A DNA stretch of 64,000 nt from Armatimonadetes bacterium DC (GCA_001442985.1 LDYB01000019.1:310001-374000); one strand, 5' to 3'. Shown: positions 41,513 through 51,482, numbered from the stretch's first letter. Made by a program: numbers and translations. Notes: a model not told the origin generated them from the sequence alone.

Positions 41513-43009
41513 ATGAAAACACCCAGAGGATTTTGGGCGGTTGTGGTCTTCAGCACGCTCTGGCTGGGCGGGCAGACGCAATCGGCTGCCCCATCCCTCT
41601 TTACGCCAGTGAAGGCGACCGTGCCTGCAGACGCCCCTGCGTTGCGCAACGCACAAGCCTACCAGCCTGTGCGCATCCGCTGGCAGGTGGTGCAGAGTCT
41701 GCAACCGGGCAGCCGCGTGCTGTTCAACCTGCTGGAAGGGGTCAACCCGATAGGCGTGGTGGAGCGTGTGGAGCGGCGGGATGAGCAGCGCTACTCCTGC
41801 TTCGGACGCCTGGAGGGGCTGGATGGCAGCCACTTTATTCTGGTGGTAGAGGAAGACGCGCTTGCATTATTCGTTTCCACGCCGATGTACGGGGCGGTGT
41901 TTGACCTGCGCTATTACAAAGACGACCTGTATGTGGTGGTGCAGGTTGGCGAGGAGCCGCCCTGCGGGAATCAGGAGAACGAGACGCCGCCGCCGTTTGA
42001 GATGACACCCGAAGACGCCGAGTGGCACGCCCGCTTTGCCAATCAGGATATTGAGATGGCAGGGGACGATGATTTCGGCACGGCTGCCTGCACACAGCCG
42101 CGAGCCGTGCTGGACATCGCCGTGTACTACACCACGCAGGCGCGTCAGGCGATTGGTGGGGTCAACCAGATGAACGCGCGCATCCAGTTGTTTATCGACC
42201 AGTGCAACGAAGCCTACCAGAACAGTCAGGTCAGCTTGACGGCGCGTTTAGTGCGGCGGCTGGAAGTGAACTATCCTGGCGAAGGGAACGGAGACAGCGG
42301 CACGCAGCTGAGTCACCTGACCGATCCCAACGACGGCGTAATGGACGGTATTCACGCCGATCGCACCAACTTTCGTGCCGATCAGGTCATCCTGCTATTG
42401 AACAGCATGGATGCCTGCGGGCGCGCATGGTGCGGGGATGGCAGCGACCCGGAACGCGCGTTTGGCGTGGTTCAGTACACCTGCACAACCTACACCTTCC
42501 CACACGAGATTGGGCACAACCAAGGCTGTGGGCACGACCGGGATAATGGCGGGTGTGATTTCCGTTCGTACGGGTTCGGCTGGCGGTTCAACGGCAACGA
42601 TGGCGTGCAGTACCGTACAGTGATGGCGTATGCGCCCGGTACCCGCATTCCCTACTTCTCGAACCCGGATGTGACCTATCAGGGCGTGCCGACGGGTGTG
42701 CCGATAGGACAGCCTAATGAAGCGCATAACGCGATGGTGATTACCGAGACTCGGCGGTCGCGCGAGCTCTACCGCCTGCTGGACATCTGGGTGGACTTCA
42801 GCGCAGGTTTTATCGAGCTGGGCACCTTCAGCTTCCCCTATAATACGGTGATCGAGGGGGCGAACGCGATAACGACCTCTGTGGACACGGCGGTGCTGGA
42901 CTTCCCGACGCTCTATATCAAGGCGGGTTCGCGTACCGAAGGCATCACTATCAGCAAGCGGATGCGCCTTGAGGCGTGCGGTGGGCTGGTACGGATCAGC
43001 GCGCCGTGA
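41513..43009 (+). CDS. Secreted reprolysin-like zinc metalloprotease
   Basis: The 498-residue protein has a signal peptide (residues 1-25), a propeptide-like N-terminal beta region (to ~190), then a metzincin catalytic domain: AVLDIAVYYTTQARQAIGG, FIDQCNEAYQNSQV, zinc site HEIGHNQGCGHD (331-342) and a Met-turn VMAYAPG (370-376). Cysteines around the domain (Cys193, 231, 302, 307, 324, 339, 348) suggest disulfides. The consensus HExxHNxGxxHD places it with M12B/reprolysin-like peptidases. A ~80-residue C-terminal extension ends it. AAGGAGG at the stop of the fibre-like gene drives its start, so both are co-expressed. It could mature or shed the neighbouring exported proteins. Confidence 0.85.
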   Translation: MKTPRGFWAVVVFSTLWLGGQTQSAAPSLFTPVKATVPADAPALRNAQAYQPVRIRWQVVQSLQPGSRVLFNLLEGVNPIGVVERVERRDEQRYSCFGRLEGLDGSHFILVVEEDALALFVSTPMYGAVFDLRYYKDDLYVVVQVGEEPPCGNQENETPPPFEMTPEDAEWHARFANQDIEMAGDDDFGTAACTQPRAVLDIAVYYTTQARQAIGGVNQMNARIQLFIDQCNEAYQNSQVSLTARLVRRLEVNYPGEGNGDSGTQLSHLTDPNDGVMDGIHADRTNFRADQVILLLNSMDACGRAWCGDGSDPERAFGVVQYTCTTYTFPHEIGHNQGCGHDRDNGGCDFRSYGFGWRFNGNDGVQYRTVMAYAPGTRIPYFSNPDVTYQGVPTGVPIGQPNEAHNAMVITETRRSRELYRLLDIWVDFSAGFIELGTFSFPYNTVIEGANAITTSVDTAVLDFPTLYIKAGSRTEGITISKRMRLEACGGLVRISAP

Positions 43010-43025
43010 CGCCCTCACCCCTGCC

Positions 43026-43089
43026 CCCTCTCCCACGCTGCGGGAGAGGGAGGGGACACCCACCTTCCCCCCTGCTTGCGGGGGGAGGG
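43026..43089. repeat. Two GC-rich hairpins between the metalloprotease and dockerin-like genes
   Basis: Hairpin 1 is CCCTCTCCC / GGGAGAGGG (43026-43050, seven-base loop). Hairpin 2 is CCTTCCCCCC / GGGGGGAGGG (43063-43089, seven-base loop, one G-U). No T-run follows. The sequence resembles the stem at 13233 and the one at 43533, so this looks like a small family of CCCTCTCCC-type intergenic hairpins. Confidence 0.55.
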
Positions 43090-43117
43090 CACAACGAAAC
43101 GATGGAGGCAAACAACG

Positions 43118-43522
43118 ATGAGAACAGTGACGATGTGCGCGATTCTTGCGACCCTGATGGGCGTCGCCAACGCCCAATCGGGCGGCAACTACGATCTCAG
43201 CTGGTGGACGATTGATGGCGGCGGCATCACCTTCGCCACCGGCGGCACTTTCAACTTGGGCGGCACCGTCGGTCAGCCCGATGCCAGCAACCCCCTCACA
43301 GGGGGCAGTTTCAGCCTCACGGGCGGCTTCTGGGTCGCCCCTGCCTGCATCCCCACGAATGGCGACGCCGACGGCAGCGGTTGCGTGGACGACGCTGACC
43401 TGTTGACGGTGCTGTTCGCCTTCGGCGCAACGGGCGCCAACCCCGCCGATGTGAACTGCGACGCCACCGTCGACGACGCTGACCTGCTGGTGGTGCTGTT
43501 CAACTTCGGCAGTGGGTGTTGA
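43118..43522 (+). CDS. Small exported protein with dockerin-like C-terminus
   Basis: The 134-residue protein has a signal peptide (MRTVTMCAILATLMGVANAQ). A short beta motif follows, YDLSWWTIDGGGITFATGG then FNLGGTVGQPDA and GGSFSLTGGFW, a pattern common in surface proteins of environmental bacteria. The last ~55 residues are the tandem EF-hand ([40 protein letters not shown]) ending FGSGC. The second loop is slightly degenerate (DATV instead of DGVV). GGAGG precedes ATG 43118. It follows the protease gene by 108 bases containing two hairpins, so it may be separately expressed. Confidence 0.75.
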   Translation: MRTVTMCAILATLMGVANAQSGGNYDLSWWTIDGGGITFATGGTFNLGGTVGQPDASNPLTGGSFSLTGGFWVAPACIPTNGDADGSGCVDDADLLTVLFAFGATGANPADVNCDATVDDADLLVVLFNFGSGC

Positions 43523-43532
43523 TGTGCCCTTC

Positions 43533-43562
43533 CCCCCTCGCCTGCCGCTGTGGGCGAGGGGG
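43533..43562 (+). terminator. Intergenic hairpin after the dockerin-like gene
   Basis: CCCCCTCGCC pairs with GGCGAGGGGG over 10 bp with a 10-base loop, between convergent genes. No T-run follows, so factor-independent termination is uncertain. Confidence 0.5.
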
Positions 43563-43571
43563 CGTCCCTGC

Positions 43572-43952
43572 TCACTGCGTCTCTAACGGCGCCGCAAAGC
43601 GCAGGGTGTTCCCATCGGGGTCTTTGAGGGTCATCTCCCGACGCCCCCACGGGGTCTCTTCAGGGGGTTCGGGTTGCGTCACGCCGCGCTGACAGACCTC
43701 CTGATAAAAAGCGTCCAGATTGTCCAGCACAATATACGCCGCGCCGCCGACCTGACAATCGCCTGCGTGTTCGGTCAGGAACAGCGCGCGTCCCTCGCGG
43801 CTCACCTGCGCGAAAACGGGCATGTCGGGAGCAAACCGGTGAATCCAGTCCACCTGAAAGCCCAGTCCCTCCACATAGAAGCGATGCGCACGGCTCCAGT
43901 CTGTGATGCGTAGTTGCGGGAAAACATTTTGAATCGGTTGAGAGTTTGCCAT
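43572..43952 (-). CDS. VOC-superfamily (glyoxalase/bleomycin-resistance-like) protein
   Basis: The 126-residue single-domain protein shows the two beta-alpha-beta3 halves of the vicinal-oxygen-chelate fold: FPQLRITDWSRAHRFYVEGL, VDWIHRF, then AYIVLDNLDAFYQEVCQRGV and MTLKDPDGNTLRFAAP. It most resembles bleomycin-resistance-type binders. Resistance function is not implied by sequence alone. It starts one base after the zwf stop and so belongs to the nuoM-zwf transcript. Confidence 0.82.
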   Translation of the reverse strand: MANSQPIQNVFPQLRITDWSRAHRFYVEGLGFQVDWIHRFAPDMPVFAQVSREGRALFLTEHAGDCQVGGAAYIVLDNLDAFYQEVCQRGVTQPEPPEETPWGRREMTLKDPDGNTLRFAAPLETQ

Positions 43953-43953
43953 T

Positions 43954-45411
43954 TTATCCTCCTAACGGACGCCAGCGGTGATGCTCCGAATCCAGAATCC
44001 GCACGGCTTCTTCGGGACCTTCGGAACCAGCAGGGTAGGTCGGCAGGGGGCTATCGTCGCTCTGCCACGCTTTGAGAATGGGGTCTAACACACGCCACGC
44101 CCACTCCACCTCGTCAAAGCGCAGGAAATGCTGGCGGTTGCCCTCCAGCACATCCAGCAGGAGCGTGGTGTAGGCGTCAAACCCCTCCTGATGCGGTTCG
44201 CGATAGGCGGCGCGTAGCACAATGGTGCGTGGGGTCAGCTCCAGCCCCACCTTTTTCGCCTGCGCCACCAGCGAAATCGCTTCCGAAGGCTTCATCTCGA
44301 AGATAAACCAGTTCGGCTCCAGCCGATCCAGTGGGGTCTCACGGAACAGGTGCAAAGGCGGCGTCTTGAACTGAATCGCGATCTCGCTCCGGTCGGCGCT
44401 GAGGCGCTTGCCCGTGCGCAGGTAAAACGGCACGCCGCGCCAGCGCCAGTTATCCACATAGAGTTTGACCGCCGCATAGGTCTCGGTCGTGGAGTTGTGG
44501 GGAATCCCCTCCTCTTCCAGATAGCCGGGCACGCGCTCGCCTTTCACGACGCCCGCAGTGTATTGCGCCCGCACCGCGAAGGCGTTCACCGCACTGCGCG
44601 GGATGGGACGCACGCTTTTGAGAACCTTCACCTTCTCCGTGCGCAGGTCGTCATACACCAGGCTGGAAGGCGGCTCCATCGCGGTCAGGGTGAAGAGCTG
44701 AATCAGGTGGTTTTGCACCATATCGCGCAGGGCGCCCGCCTGATCGTAGTAGCTGGCGCGCCCCTCCAGCCCGGCGGTCTCCGCCGCGGTAATCTGCACA
44801 TGCTCCACATGGTTGCGGTTCCACAGCGGCTCCAGCAGCAGGTTCGCGAACCGAAACACGAGAATATTCTGAACGGTCTCCTTGCCCAGGTAGTGGTCAA
44901 TCCGGAAAATCTGCTCTTCGCGCCAGTGGGCGCGTACCTGCTGATCCAGAGCGCGAGCGCTTTCAATATCGTAGCCGAAGGGCTTCTCGATCACCAATCG
45001 GCGATAGCCGTGGGTTTCATCGTGGAAACCCAGCTGTGCCAGCAGTTCCGCCGCATGCGCAAACACCCCCGGCGGCAACGCCAGATAGAATACGGCGTTC
45101 GCTTTTATCCAGGCGTTCAACTGCTCAAGACTTTTTTCGTCCAGACCGCCCTGCACATACGCCACAAAGCGCGGGGTGAACTGTTTCCAGCCGTCTAACT
45201 TTTTACCCTCCGCCCGAAGCGACTGCTCCACCTCGGTCAGGTACTGCTCCAGCGTGTAGGGGCGTCGGGCGTAGAGCAAGATTCGCACATTTTCGGGGAG
45301 CATGTGCGCATGGCAGAGCTGATACAGCGCGGGAATGAGCAGGTTTCGGGCGAGGTCGCCCGTCGCCCCGAAAATCACAATCACCGTTTCCTTCTCAACT
45401 GTTGTGCGCAT
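43954..45411 (-). CDS. zwf: Glucose-6-phosphate 1-dehydrogenase
   Basis: The 485-residue enzyme of the oxidative pentose-phosphate pathway makes 6-phosphogluconolactone and NADPH. The nucleotide motif is [20 protein letters not shown], with EKPFGYD and the active-site signature [13 protein letters not shown] (catalytic His in DHYLGK). The C-terminal beta+alpha domain contains [20 protein letters not shown]. No gnd or pgl gene adjoins it, but rpiB is nearby in the next operon. It starts 17 bases after the nuoM stop and is co-transcribed with it, an unusual pairing. Confidence 0.97.
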   Translation of the reverse strand: MRTTVEKETVIVIFGATGDLARNLLIPALYQLCHAHMLPENVRILLYARRPYTLEQYLTEVEQSLRAEGKKLDGWKQFTPRFVAYVQGGLDEKSLEQLNAWIKANAVFYLALPPGVFAHAAELLAQLGFHDETHGYRRLVIEKPFGYDIESARALDQQVRAHWREEQIFRIDHYLGKETVQNILVFRFANLLLEPLWNRNHVEHVQITAAETAGLEGRASYYDQAGALRDMVQNHLIQLFTLTAMEPPSSLVYDDLRTEKVKVLKSVRPIPRSAVNAFAVRAQYTAGVVKGERVPGYLEEEGIPHNSTTETYAAVKLYVDNWRWRGVPFYLRTGKRLSADRSEIAIQFKTPPLHLFRETPLDRLEPNWFIFEMKPSEAISLVAQAKKVGLELTPRTIVLRAAYREPHQEGFDAYTTLLLDVLEGNRQHFLRFDEVEWAWRVLDPILKAWQSDDSPLPTYPAGSEGPEEAVRILDSEHHRWRPLGG

Positions 45412-45428
45412 TGCGCTCCCCCTCGCGG

Positions 45429-46952
45429 CTACCGTTGCTGATGTGCGGAGAGAACCCCCGCTGGCTGGCTGTGCAAAGTCTCATAGGCAGTGGTAATCGG
45501 CTTGGTGAAGGTGACGGGGCGGACGCCAATCCAGAAAATCAGCGCGATCAGGGGCAACACCAGCGCCACCTCATGCGGACGCAGGTCGGGGATGCCGCGC
45601 AGGTGTTCCGGCGTCGGTCCGTAAAACGCCCGCTGGAACATCCAGAGCATATAGACCACCGACAGGATTGTGCCCAGCACGCCCAGCACCACCCAGCCCA
45701 CGGGTACATCGCCCGCCTGTGCCGACTGGAACGCGCCCAGCAGGCACAGAAACTCGCCCACGAAGCCGTTCGTGCCTGGCAACGCCACCGACGCCAGCAG
45801 CACAATCAGAAACAGGGCAGAAAAGAGGGGCATCTGGTGCTTGAGACCGCCGAGCCTGTCCACATCCAGCGTGCGTGTGCGCAGGTACAGAAACCCCAGC
45901 AGCAGGAACATCGCGCCCATCGTTACGCCGTGATTAATCTGCTGCAGCACGCTGCCGACAAAGCCCTGCTCGTTTCGGGCGAACAGTCCCATCATAATAA
46001 ACCCCGCGTGGCTCAGCACGGCATAAAGCGCGACCTGACGCATATCAAACTGCATCGTTGCCAGAATCGCGGCGTAGACCACCGCAATCGCGGCGAGCGC
46101 CATCCCCAGAGGCGCAAACGCCTGCGCCTCTTCCGGGAACATCGGCAACGCAAAGCGCAAAAAGCCGTATGCGCCTGTCTTGAGAAACACCACCACCACG
46201 GGCAGGGGCGCCTCGCCCATCGCGTGGGGCCACCATGTGTGGAACGGCACCAGCGGCAACTTCACCGCAAACGCAATCGCGAAGCCCAGAAAGAGCCATG
46301 TGCGCAAATCCGCCGCCACGCCCCCCTGACGCAGAAACTCCTCCAGGCGCATCAGCTCAAAAGTCATCACATTCGTCGCCTTATAATGCTCAAACGCCAG
46401 CACAATAGACGCCAGCAGCATAAACAGCGAACCGAAAAAGGTGTAAAGGAAAAACTTGAGCGCCGCGCTCGCACGGTCGCGCCCACCCCAGAGCGCAATC
46501 AAAAAGTAGGTCGGTACCAGTGTCAGCTCAAAAAAGACATAAAAGAGGATTAAATCCAGCGCCATAAAAACGCCCAGCAGTGCGCTCTCCAGCAGCAACA
46601 TCAGAATCAAGAACTCTTTTACGCGCTCGGTGATGCTGAAGGAGAAAAAGAGCGCCAGCACGCTCAATAAGGCTGTCAGCGCCACCAGCCACAGGCTCAC
46701 CCCGTCCACACCGAGCAGGTACTGCACGCCGTAATCGGGCAGCCAGTCCACGCGCTCCATGAATTGATAGCGGCGATCGTTGGGGTCAAAGCTTGCCACC
46801 AGCACGCCTGCCAGCCCCAGCGTGATTAGCGCGAACACCGTCGCAATCCCTCGCGCCATCAGCTCCTGGCGACGGGGAATCCAGAGCAGCACGAAAGCGC
46901 CGATCACCGGCATCCAGAGAGTCCAGCTCAGTATCTTGGTCGCCCATTCCAT
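45429..46952 (-). CDS. nuoM: NADH-quinone oxidoreductase subunit M
   Basis: The 507-residue antiporter-like membrane subunit of complex I has about 14 helices. Visible signatures are [31 protein letters not shown]-type helix 5 (here [20 protein letters not shown] with the key Glu), [18 protein letters not shown] (key Lys and the PFHTWWP loop), and [16 protein letters not shown]. It would translocate protons as part of complex I. No other nuo gene is near it; the neighbours are hflX and zwf. A GGGTACAAT box nine bases upstream predicts a leaderless mRNA. Confidence 0.93.
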   Translation of the reverse strand: MEWATKILSWTLWMPVIGAFVLLWIPRRQELMARGIATVFALITLGLAGVLVASFDPNDRRYQFMERVDWLPDYGVQYLLGVDGVSLWLVALTALLSVLALFFSFSITERVKEFLILMLLLESALLGVFMALDLILFYVFFELTLVPTYFLIALWGGRDRASAALKFFLYTFFGSLFMLLASIVLAFEHYKATNVMTFELMRLEEFLRQGGVAADLRTWLFLGFAIAFAVKLPLVPFHTWWPHAMGEAPLPVVVVFLKTGAYGFLRFALPMFPEEAQAFAPLGMALAAIAVVYAAILATMQFDMRQVALYAVLSHAGFIMMGLFARNEQGFVGSVLQQINHGVTMGAMFLLLGFLYLRTRTLDVDRLGGLKHQMPLFSALFLIVLLASVALPGTNGFVGEFLCLLGAFQSAQAGDVPVGWVVLGVLGTILSVVYMLWMFQRAFYGPTPEHLRGIPDLRPHEVALVLPLIALIFWIGVRPVTFTKPITTAYETLHSQPAGVLSAHQQR

Positions 46953-46961
46953 GGCGAGGCA

Positions 46962-46967
46962 ATTGTA
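46962..46967 (-). promoter_or_regulatory. Leaderless-type -10 box for the nuoM-zwf operon
   Basis: ACGGGTACAAT on the minus strand ends nine bases before ATG 46952, in the 22-base gap after hflX. Confidence 0.6.
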
Positions 46968-46974
46968 CCCGTTT

Positions 46975-48228
46975 TCACTTCCCTGCCTCGCGCAGGCGGC
47001 TGGCTACCGCAGGAATCACCTGCGCCCGCAAATGGATGCCCTCCTCCGTGTAGTCCACCGACAGCACGAAGCCGTACTCGTAGCACTCGGCAAGCAGGGC
47101 GGTCGCGCTGTAGGGCAGCCACACATCCACGCTGACCAGCATCGAGCGAATGGTATGCACCAGCCGATCCATCAGATGAGGAATGCCCTGCGCCTGTCGC
47201 GCCGAGATATAGACCGAGTTGGGCGTTTCGGCAACAAGCCGGGTGAGCCACGCCCTGTCGCTGACCTTATCCGCCTTGTTGAACACGGTAATCACAGGTT
47301 TCTGATCCACGCCCAGCTCCACGAGTGTCGTTTCCACCGCGTCGCGTTGCAGCTCCCAGTGCGGACTGGAGATGTCAATCACATGAATCAGAAAATCGGC
47401 TTCCTGCACCTCTTCCAGCGTGGCATAAAACGCTTCCAGCAGCATTGGGGGCAAGTTCTCCACAAATCCGACGGTATCGGTCAGCAGCACCGACCAGCCG
47501 TCGGGCAGCACCACGCGCCGGGTGGTGGGGTCCAGCGTGGCGAACACGCGGTTATCCACCAGCACCTCCGCGCCCGAAAGCACATTCAGCAGGGTGGACT
47601 TGCCCGCGTTCGTGTAGCCGACAATCGCCCCGTGCGGGAAGGGCAGCTTGCGTCGGGAGCTGCGCTGGTGGGCGCGCTTGCGACGCACCTCCTCAATCTC
47701 CTGACGCAGGTGGGCGATTCGCTCGCGCACGCGACGCTTATCAATCTCCAGCTTCGTCTCTCCGGGACCGCGCGTGCCGATGCCGCCGCCCAGTCGCGAG
47801 AGCGCTGTGCCCAGCCCTGACAGGCGCGGCATCAGATAGAGCAGTTGCGCCAGTTCCACCTGCAGGGCGCCTTCGCGCGTGCGGGCACGCTGGGCGAAGA
47901 TGTCGAGAATCAGCTGGGTGCGGTCTATCACGCGGGTCTGGGTGATTTCTTCCAGATTGCGCTGCTGGACGGGGGTGAGTTCTGTGTCGAAGATAATCAC
48001 ATCTGCCTGCTTTTCGCGGGCGAGCGCGAAGAGCTCCTCGGCTTTGCCGCGCCCGATGGCGGTGGCGACATCCAGCGCGTGGCGTTTCTGGCGCATCTCG
48101 GCGACGAGTTTTACCCCTGCCGAGTGCGCCAGCGCACGCATCTCTTCCGCCCAGTAAGATTCCTCATCCCCCATCTCAGGGTGGCAAAACACCAGCACCG
48201 CGCGCTCGGGCGCGCCGACTTCACTCAT
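46975..48228 (-). CDS. hflX: GTPase HflX
   Basis: The 417-residue ribosome-associated GTPase has the HflX N-domain ([20 protein letters not shown], then [19 protein letters not shown]), the glycine-rich [20 protein letters not shown], and a G domain with GYTNAGKST (204-212), DTVGF and NKAD. HflX splits stalled 70S ribosomes, notably under heat stress. It is the last gene of the S41-S41-rpiB-hflX operon and overlaps rpiB by four bases. Confidence 0.96.
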   Translation of the reverse strand: MSEVGAPERAVLVFCHPEMGDEESYWAEEMRALAHSAGVKLVAEMRQKRHALDVATAIGRGKAEELFALAREKQADVIIFDTELTPVQQRNLEEITQTRVIDRTQLILDIFAQRARTREGALQVELAQLLYLMPRLSGLGTALSRLGGGIGTRGPGETKLEIDKRRVRERIAHLRQEIEEVRRKRAHQRSSRRKLPFPHGAIVGYTNAGKSTLLNVLSGAEVLVDNRVFATLDPTTRRVVLPDGWSVLLTDTVGFVENLPPMLLEAFYATLEEVQEADFLIHVIDISSPHWELQRDAVETTLVELGVDQKPVITVFNKADKVSDRAWLTRLVAETPNSVYISARQAQGIPHLMDRLVHTIRSMLVSVDVWLPYSATALLAECYEYGFVLSVDYTEEGIHLRAQVIPAVASRLREAGK

Positions 48229-48692
48229 TCGGTGCGAGATAAGGGTTCACCTCCTGCGCTCAGCTCCAGCTTCGCCACGCGCTGCTGGTGGCGTGGCTCG
48301 GCGCTGAAGGGCGTTTGCAGAAACGCCGACACAATCCCCTTCGCAAGCTCCTCGCCCACGATGCGCGCTCCAAGGCACAGCACATTCGCATCGTTATGGG
48401 CACGCGCCAGCGAGGCAGACACAGGGTCGCTGGCATGCGCCGCGCGAATCCCGCTGCGCTTGTTCGCCGCGATGCACATGCCAATTCCCGTGCCACAGAT
48501 CAGAACCCCAAGCGCGTCGGGAAGTTCCTGCAAGCGTGCGGTGAGCGCGTGCGCCACATCGGGGTAATCCGCAGGCGAGTCCGAGTGGACACCGACATCT
48601 TCCACGCGGTAGCCCTGCTCCTGAAGGAACGCCTTCAGCGCCTCTTTGAGCGCGTAGCCTGCGTGGTCAGAACCGATCAGTACCGTTCTCAT
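48225..48692 (-). CDS. rpiB: Ribose-5-phosphate isomerase B
   Basis: The 155-residue enzyme interconverts ribose 5-phosphate and ribulose 5-phosphate in the non-oxidative pentose-phosphate pathway. It begins [20 protein letters not shown], the phosphate-binding start of RpiB, with [20 protein letters not shown] (catalytic Cys and the anion hole) and [15 protein letters not shown]. It overlaps both neighbours by four bases. With zwf only ~3 kb away in another operon, two steps of the same pathway lie close together. Confidence 0.96.
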   Translation of the reverse strand: MRTVLIGSDHAGYALKEALKAFLQEQGYRVEDVGVHSDSPADYPDVAHALTARLQELPDALGVLICGTGIGMCIAANKRSGIRAAHASDPVSASLARAHNDANVLCLGARIVGEELAKGIVSAFLQTPFSAEPRHQQRVAKLELSAGGEPLSRTE

Positions 48693-50029
48693 CGTCTCTC
48701 CGTCTCGTCGGCAGAGGCGCGCATCGCCGCGGCGCCCGCCAGCGGCGCGTTCAACTTCTCCCGAAGCACCTCCAGCGCTTTCTGGAGCTGCTTGTCTTTG
48801 GAGCGATCCTCGTCGGTGATGCGCCAGTTCTCGTCGGCTTTGACCTCAATATCGGGTTTCAGCCCGCCCACGCGCTTGCCGTCCACAATCTTCGCGTTCA
48901 GGTCGGTGCCGTTTGGCGTGAGGTACTTGGCGGTGGTAATCGCGACGGCGGTCTCCTGCGAGGTGGGGATTACTGTTTGCACCAGTCCCTTCCCGAAGGA
49001 GTCTTCGCCAATCAGAATCGCCACCTTATGGTCCCGAAGCGCCCCCGCCACAATCTCCGACGCGCTGGCGCTGCTGCCGTTCATCAGCACCACAATCGGC
49101 ATCTGCAGATTCAGATACAGCGACGGGTCCGAATGGAGCTGGTCTATCAGTCCCTGACGCCCCACAATCTGCACGACGGTCTTGCGTCCCGGCACAAACA
49201 GGCTCGCCACCTTCACCGCCGAGTCCAGCAGTCCGCCAGGGTTGGTGCGCAAGTCTAAAATCACGGCGCGCCCCCCGTTTTTCTGGATGTCGCGCAGGGC
49301 TTTTGCGACGAGATCGGGCGCTTTCTCGTTGAACTGCTGGAGCCAGATGCGATAGATTTTGTTCTCGGTGTCTTCCAGGTAGACATCCACCGTGGGGCTT
49401 TCAATTACATCCCGTCGGATAGTGATTTTGAGGGGCGCCGGTTCACCCTCGCGGCGCACGGTCAGCACCACGGTGGAATAGCGCGGTCCGCGAATGAGGC
49501 GCACCGCCTCATCTACGGAGATGCGCTCCAGGCTCTTGCCGTCCACGGCGATAATCACATCGCCCGCTTTCAAGCCTGCCTTTTCCGCAGGGCTGTTCGG
49601 CAGAGGGCGCACTACACGCGCACCGCCGGGGGCGTCTTCCAGCAGCGCGCCGATGCCTGTGAACTTGCCTGAGGTGTCTTCCTGCATCCGCTTGAAGGCT
49701 TCAGGCTCCATGAAGCGGGTGTAGGGGTCGCCCACCGCGCTGAGCATGCCATCGATGCTGGTATAGGTCAGCTTATCGATGGCAGGGGGCTTGCCGTAGT
49801 AATGGTTCTCAATCTCTGCCAGCACGCTCTGAAAGGCTTCCACGGGGTCTATTTTTGCCGCGCTGTCAGGGGCAATAGGATTCCAGCGGCTGCGCAGGAG
49901 CGCCAGCGCCTCGTGGGGGCGTCCCGTAGGGTTCGCCCACATATCAGCGCTCACAAACCCCAGAATAAACAGCAATCCGAGCGCAGGCAAAAGAAGCAGC
50001 GCCTGCCACAGTGCGCGTCCCCTTCTCAT
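48689..50029 (-). CDS. ctpA: S41-family C-terminal processing peptidase (active)
   Basis: The 446-residue membrane-anchored protease has an N-terminal helix (about 9-28), a helical region with DPYTRFMEPEAFKRM, a PDZ domain (about 110-200; LPNSPAEKAGLKAGDVIIAV) and a tail-specific protease core. The catalytic dyad is intact: Ser322 in NGSSASASEIVAGAL and Lys347 in EDSFGKGLVQTV, 25 residues apart as in CtpB. It should trim or degrade periplasmic proteins from their C-termini. ATG 50029 with GGAGG overlaps the preceding paralogue's stop. Confidence 0.93.
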   Translation of the reverse strand: MRRGRALWQALLLLPALGLLFILGFVSADMWANPTGRPHEALALLRSRWNPIAPDSAAKIDPVEAFQSVLAEIENHYYGKPPAIDKLTYTSIDGMLSAVGDPYTRFMEPEAFKRMQEDTSGKFTGIGALLEDAPGGARVVRPLPNSPAEKAGLKAGDVIIAVDGKSLERISVDEAVRLIRGPRYSTVVLTVRREGEPAPLKITIRRDVIESPTVDVYLEDTENKIYRIWLQQFNEKAPDLVAKALRDIQKNGGRAVILDLRTNPGGLLDSAVKVASLFVPGRKTVVQIVGRQGLIDQLHSDPSLYLNLQMPIVVLMNGSSASASEIVAGALRDHKVAILIGEDSFGKGLVQTVIPTSQETAVAITTAKYLTPNGTDLNAKIVDGKRVGGLKPDIEVKADENWRITDEDRSKDKQLQKALEVLREKLNAPLAGAAAMRASADETERR

Positions 50030-51477
50030 GAGCGTGCCTCCTTCTGTACCTGAGTGAGCCATGCCAGTGCTTTATCCAGCGCAGGGTCGCCGTTGGGCTG
50101 TCCGCGCATAGTGGGCGCTGCGGCGATGCGTTCGTCCGGTTGAACCCCGCGCTTGTCGAAACTGCTGCCGTCGGCGCCATAATAGCGCCCCACGGTCAGC
50201 GTGAACGCCGAGTTGTCTTTCAGGCGATAGAGCGCCGTCTGCGCCGCGTCGCCAGCGGTCGGTACGCCGAACAGACGCGCCTTCGCACCCGTTTTGAGCG
50301 CGAGCGCAACAAGTTCAGCGACATTATAAGTGCCCTGATCCACCAGCACGGCAATTGGGAGCGCTTTCCCGCGAGGCTCGGCGGGCAGGTTCAGCGGGCG
50401 TTTTTTGTAGGTGTTTCCCTCACGGTACTCTACTGTGCCGACGCGCCGCGTGCGCACCAGCTGGCTCAGAATCTTGAGCGCTGGCTCCTGCTGCCCAATC
50501 GCGGTCTGGCGCAGGTCAATCACCAGCCCTTTCGCGCCGCCCTGCTGAAGCGTGCGCAACGCCTGCGTGAACTCGCGCTCTGCCTGCACATTCAAGGCGT
50601 TCAGGCGAATGTAGCCAAACTGCCCGCGCACGCGCCCGTATTCCACAGGCTTGACCTTCGTGAGCGCGCGGCTTACCTTCACCTCCAGAGTCTGTCCCCC
50701 GCGCTGCACTTTGAGGGTCAGTTCGGGCTTTTCGTTGGGTTTGGGCACCTCCGTCAACTTCTGAATGGCTTCGCTAATTGTAATGGACTTGCGGAGCCGC
50801 TCGCGGGCGCGGCGGTCGGCATCTAAAATCTGCTGGCGCTCCCGGTGCAAACGCTGGAGACCCACCACCTCGGCAAACGGGTCTTCCGACAGCACCCACT
50901 GCCCCTCAATTTCCGTAATCAGGTCGCCCGATTTCAGCCCTGCCTTTTCGGCGGGCGAGCCGGGCAGCACCGCCACCACCTGAATCAGGCGCTGTTCTAC
51001 GGGAACCGTTTCCTCTGTGTTGCCGAGCTTGACCGTTGATTTCCGCTGGAGCAGGCTCAGCACGGCGCCGATTCCGCTCACTTCCCCGCTCAGCGCCCTG
51101 AGGTATTGCTCAAACCGCTGGGGTTCCATGTATTGCGAATGCGGATCGTCTAACGCGGCGAGCATCGCATCGAGCGAGCTGCGCATCAGTTTCGTCTCGT
51201 CTACAGGCTCCACATATTCGCGCTTAACAAGGTCCAGCACGCGCCAGTAGAGCGCGACCATCGACGGCTCCGAGACGGATGCATCCGATTTGGGAGTTCG
51301 CGCATCGGCAATCATCGGAGTGAAATCGCGTTGCACCACAACCGAGCTGCCTGCAGACGAGGCATAGGGGCGCATCGACATCCGCGCCCACCAACCGCCC
51401 CCAAAAGCAAGCCCCAGCAGGAGCAGGCTAACGGCTCCACCTATCCATTTGCGTTTCACGCTCTTGTTGACCTCCAT
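50026..51477 (-). CDS. Inactive S41-protease-like paralogue with PDZ domain
   Basis: The 483-residue protein matches the adjacent CtpA over its whole length: membrane helix 12-32, DDPHSQYMEPQRFEQYL, PDZ with LPGSPAEKAGLKSGDLITEI, and a core with GQFGYIRLNALN and GAKGLVIDLRQ. The dyad is gone: Asn385 replaces the serine (DQGTYNVAELVALAL) and Asp410 replaces the lysine (VPTAGDAAQT). It has a ~60-residue charged insert after the PDZ (LHRERQQILDADRRARERLR). It is probably a pseudoprotease acting as a scaffold or regulator of the active partner. The start is ATG 51477, at the TSS predicted from the -10 at 51483. Confidence 0.88.
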   Translation of the reverse strand: MEVNKSVKRKWIGGAVSLLLLGLAFGGGWWARMSMRPYASSAGSSVVVQRDFTPMIADARTPKSDASVSEPSMVALYWRVLDLVKREYVEPVDETKLMRSSLDAMLAALDDPHSQYMEPQRFEQYLRALSGEVSGIGAVLSLLQRKSTVKLGNTEETVPVEQRLIQVVAVLPGSPAEKAGLKSGDLITEIEGQWVLSEDPFAEVVGLQRLHRERQQILDADRRARERLRKSITISEAIQKLTEVPKPNEKPELTLKVQRGGQTLEVKVSRALTKVKPVEYGRVRGQFGYIRLNALNVQAEREFTQALRTLQQGGAKGLVIDLRQTAIGQQEPALKILSQLVRTRRVGTVEYREGNTYKKRPLNLPAEPRGKALPIAVLVDQGTYNVAELVALALKTGAKARLFGVPTAGDAAQTALYRLKDNSAFTLTVGRYYGADGSSFDKRGVQPDERIAAAPTMRGQPNGDPALDKALAWLTQVQKEARS

Positions 51478-51482
51478 CCTAT

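Noticed and set aside
45402-46553. 383-codon plus-strand frame rich in Gln/Arg/His
   Set aside because: Antisense shadow of nuoM.
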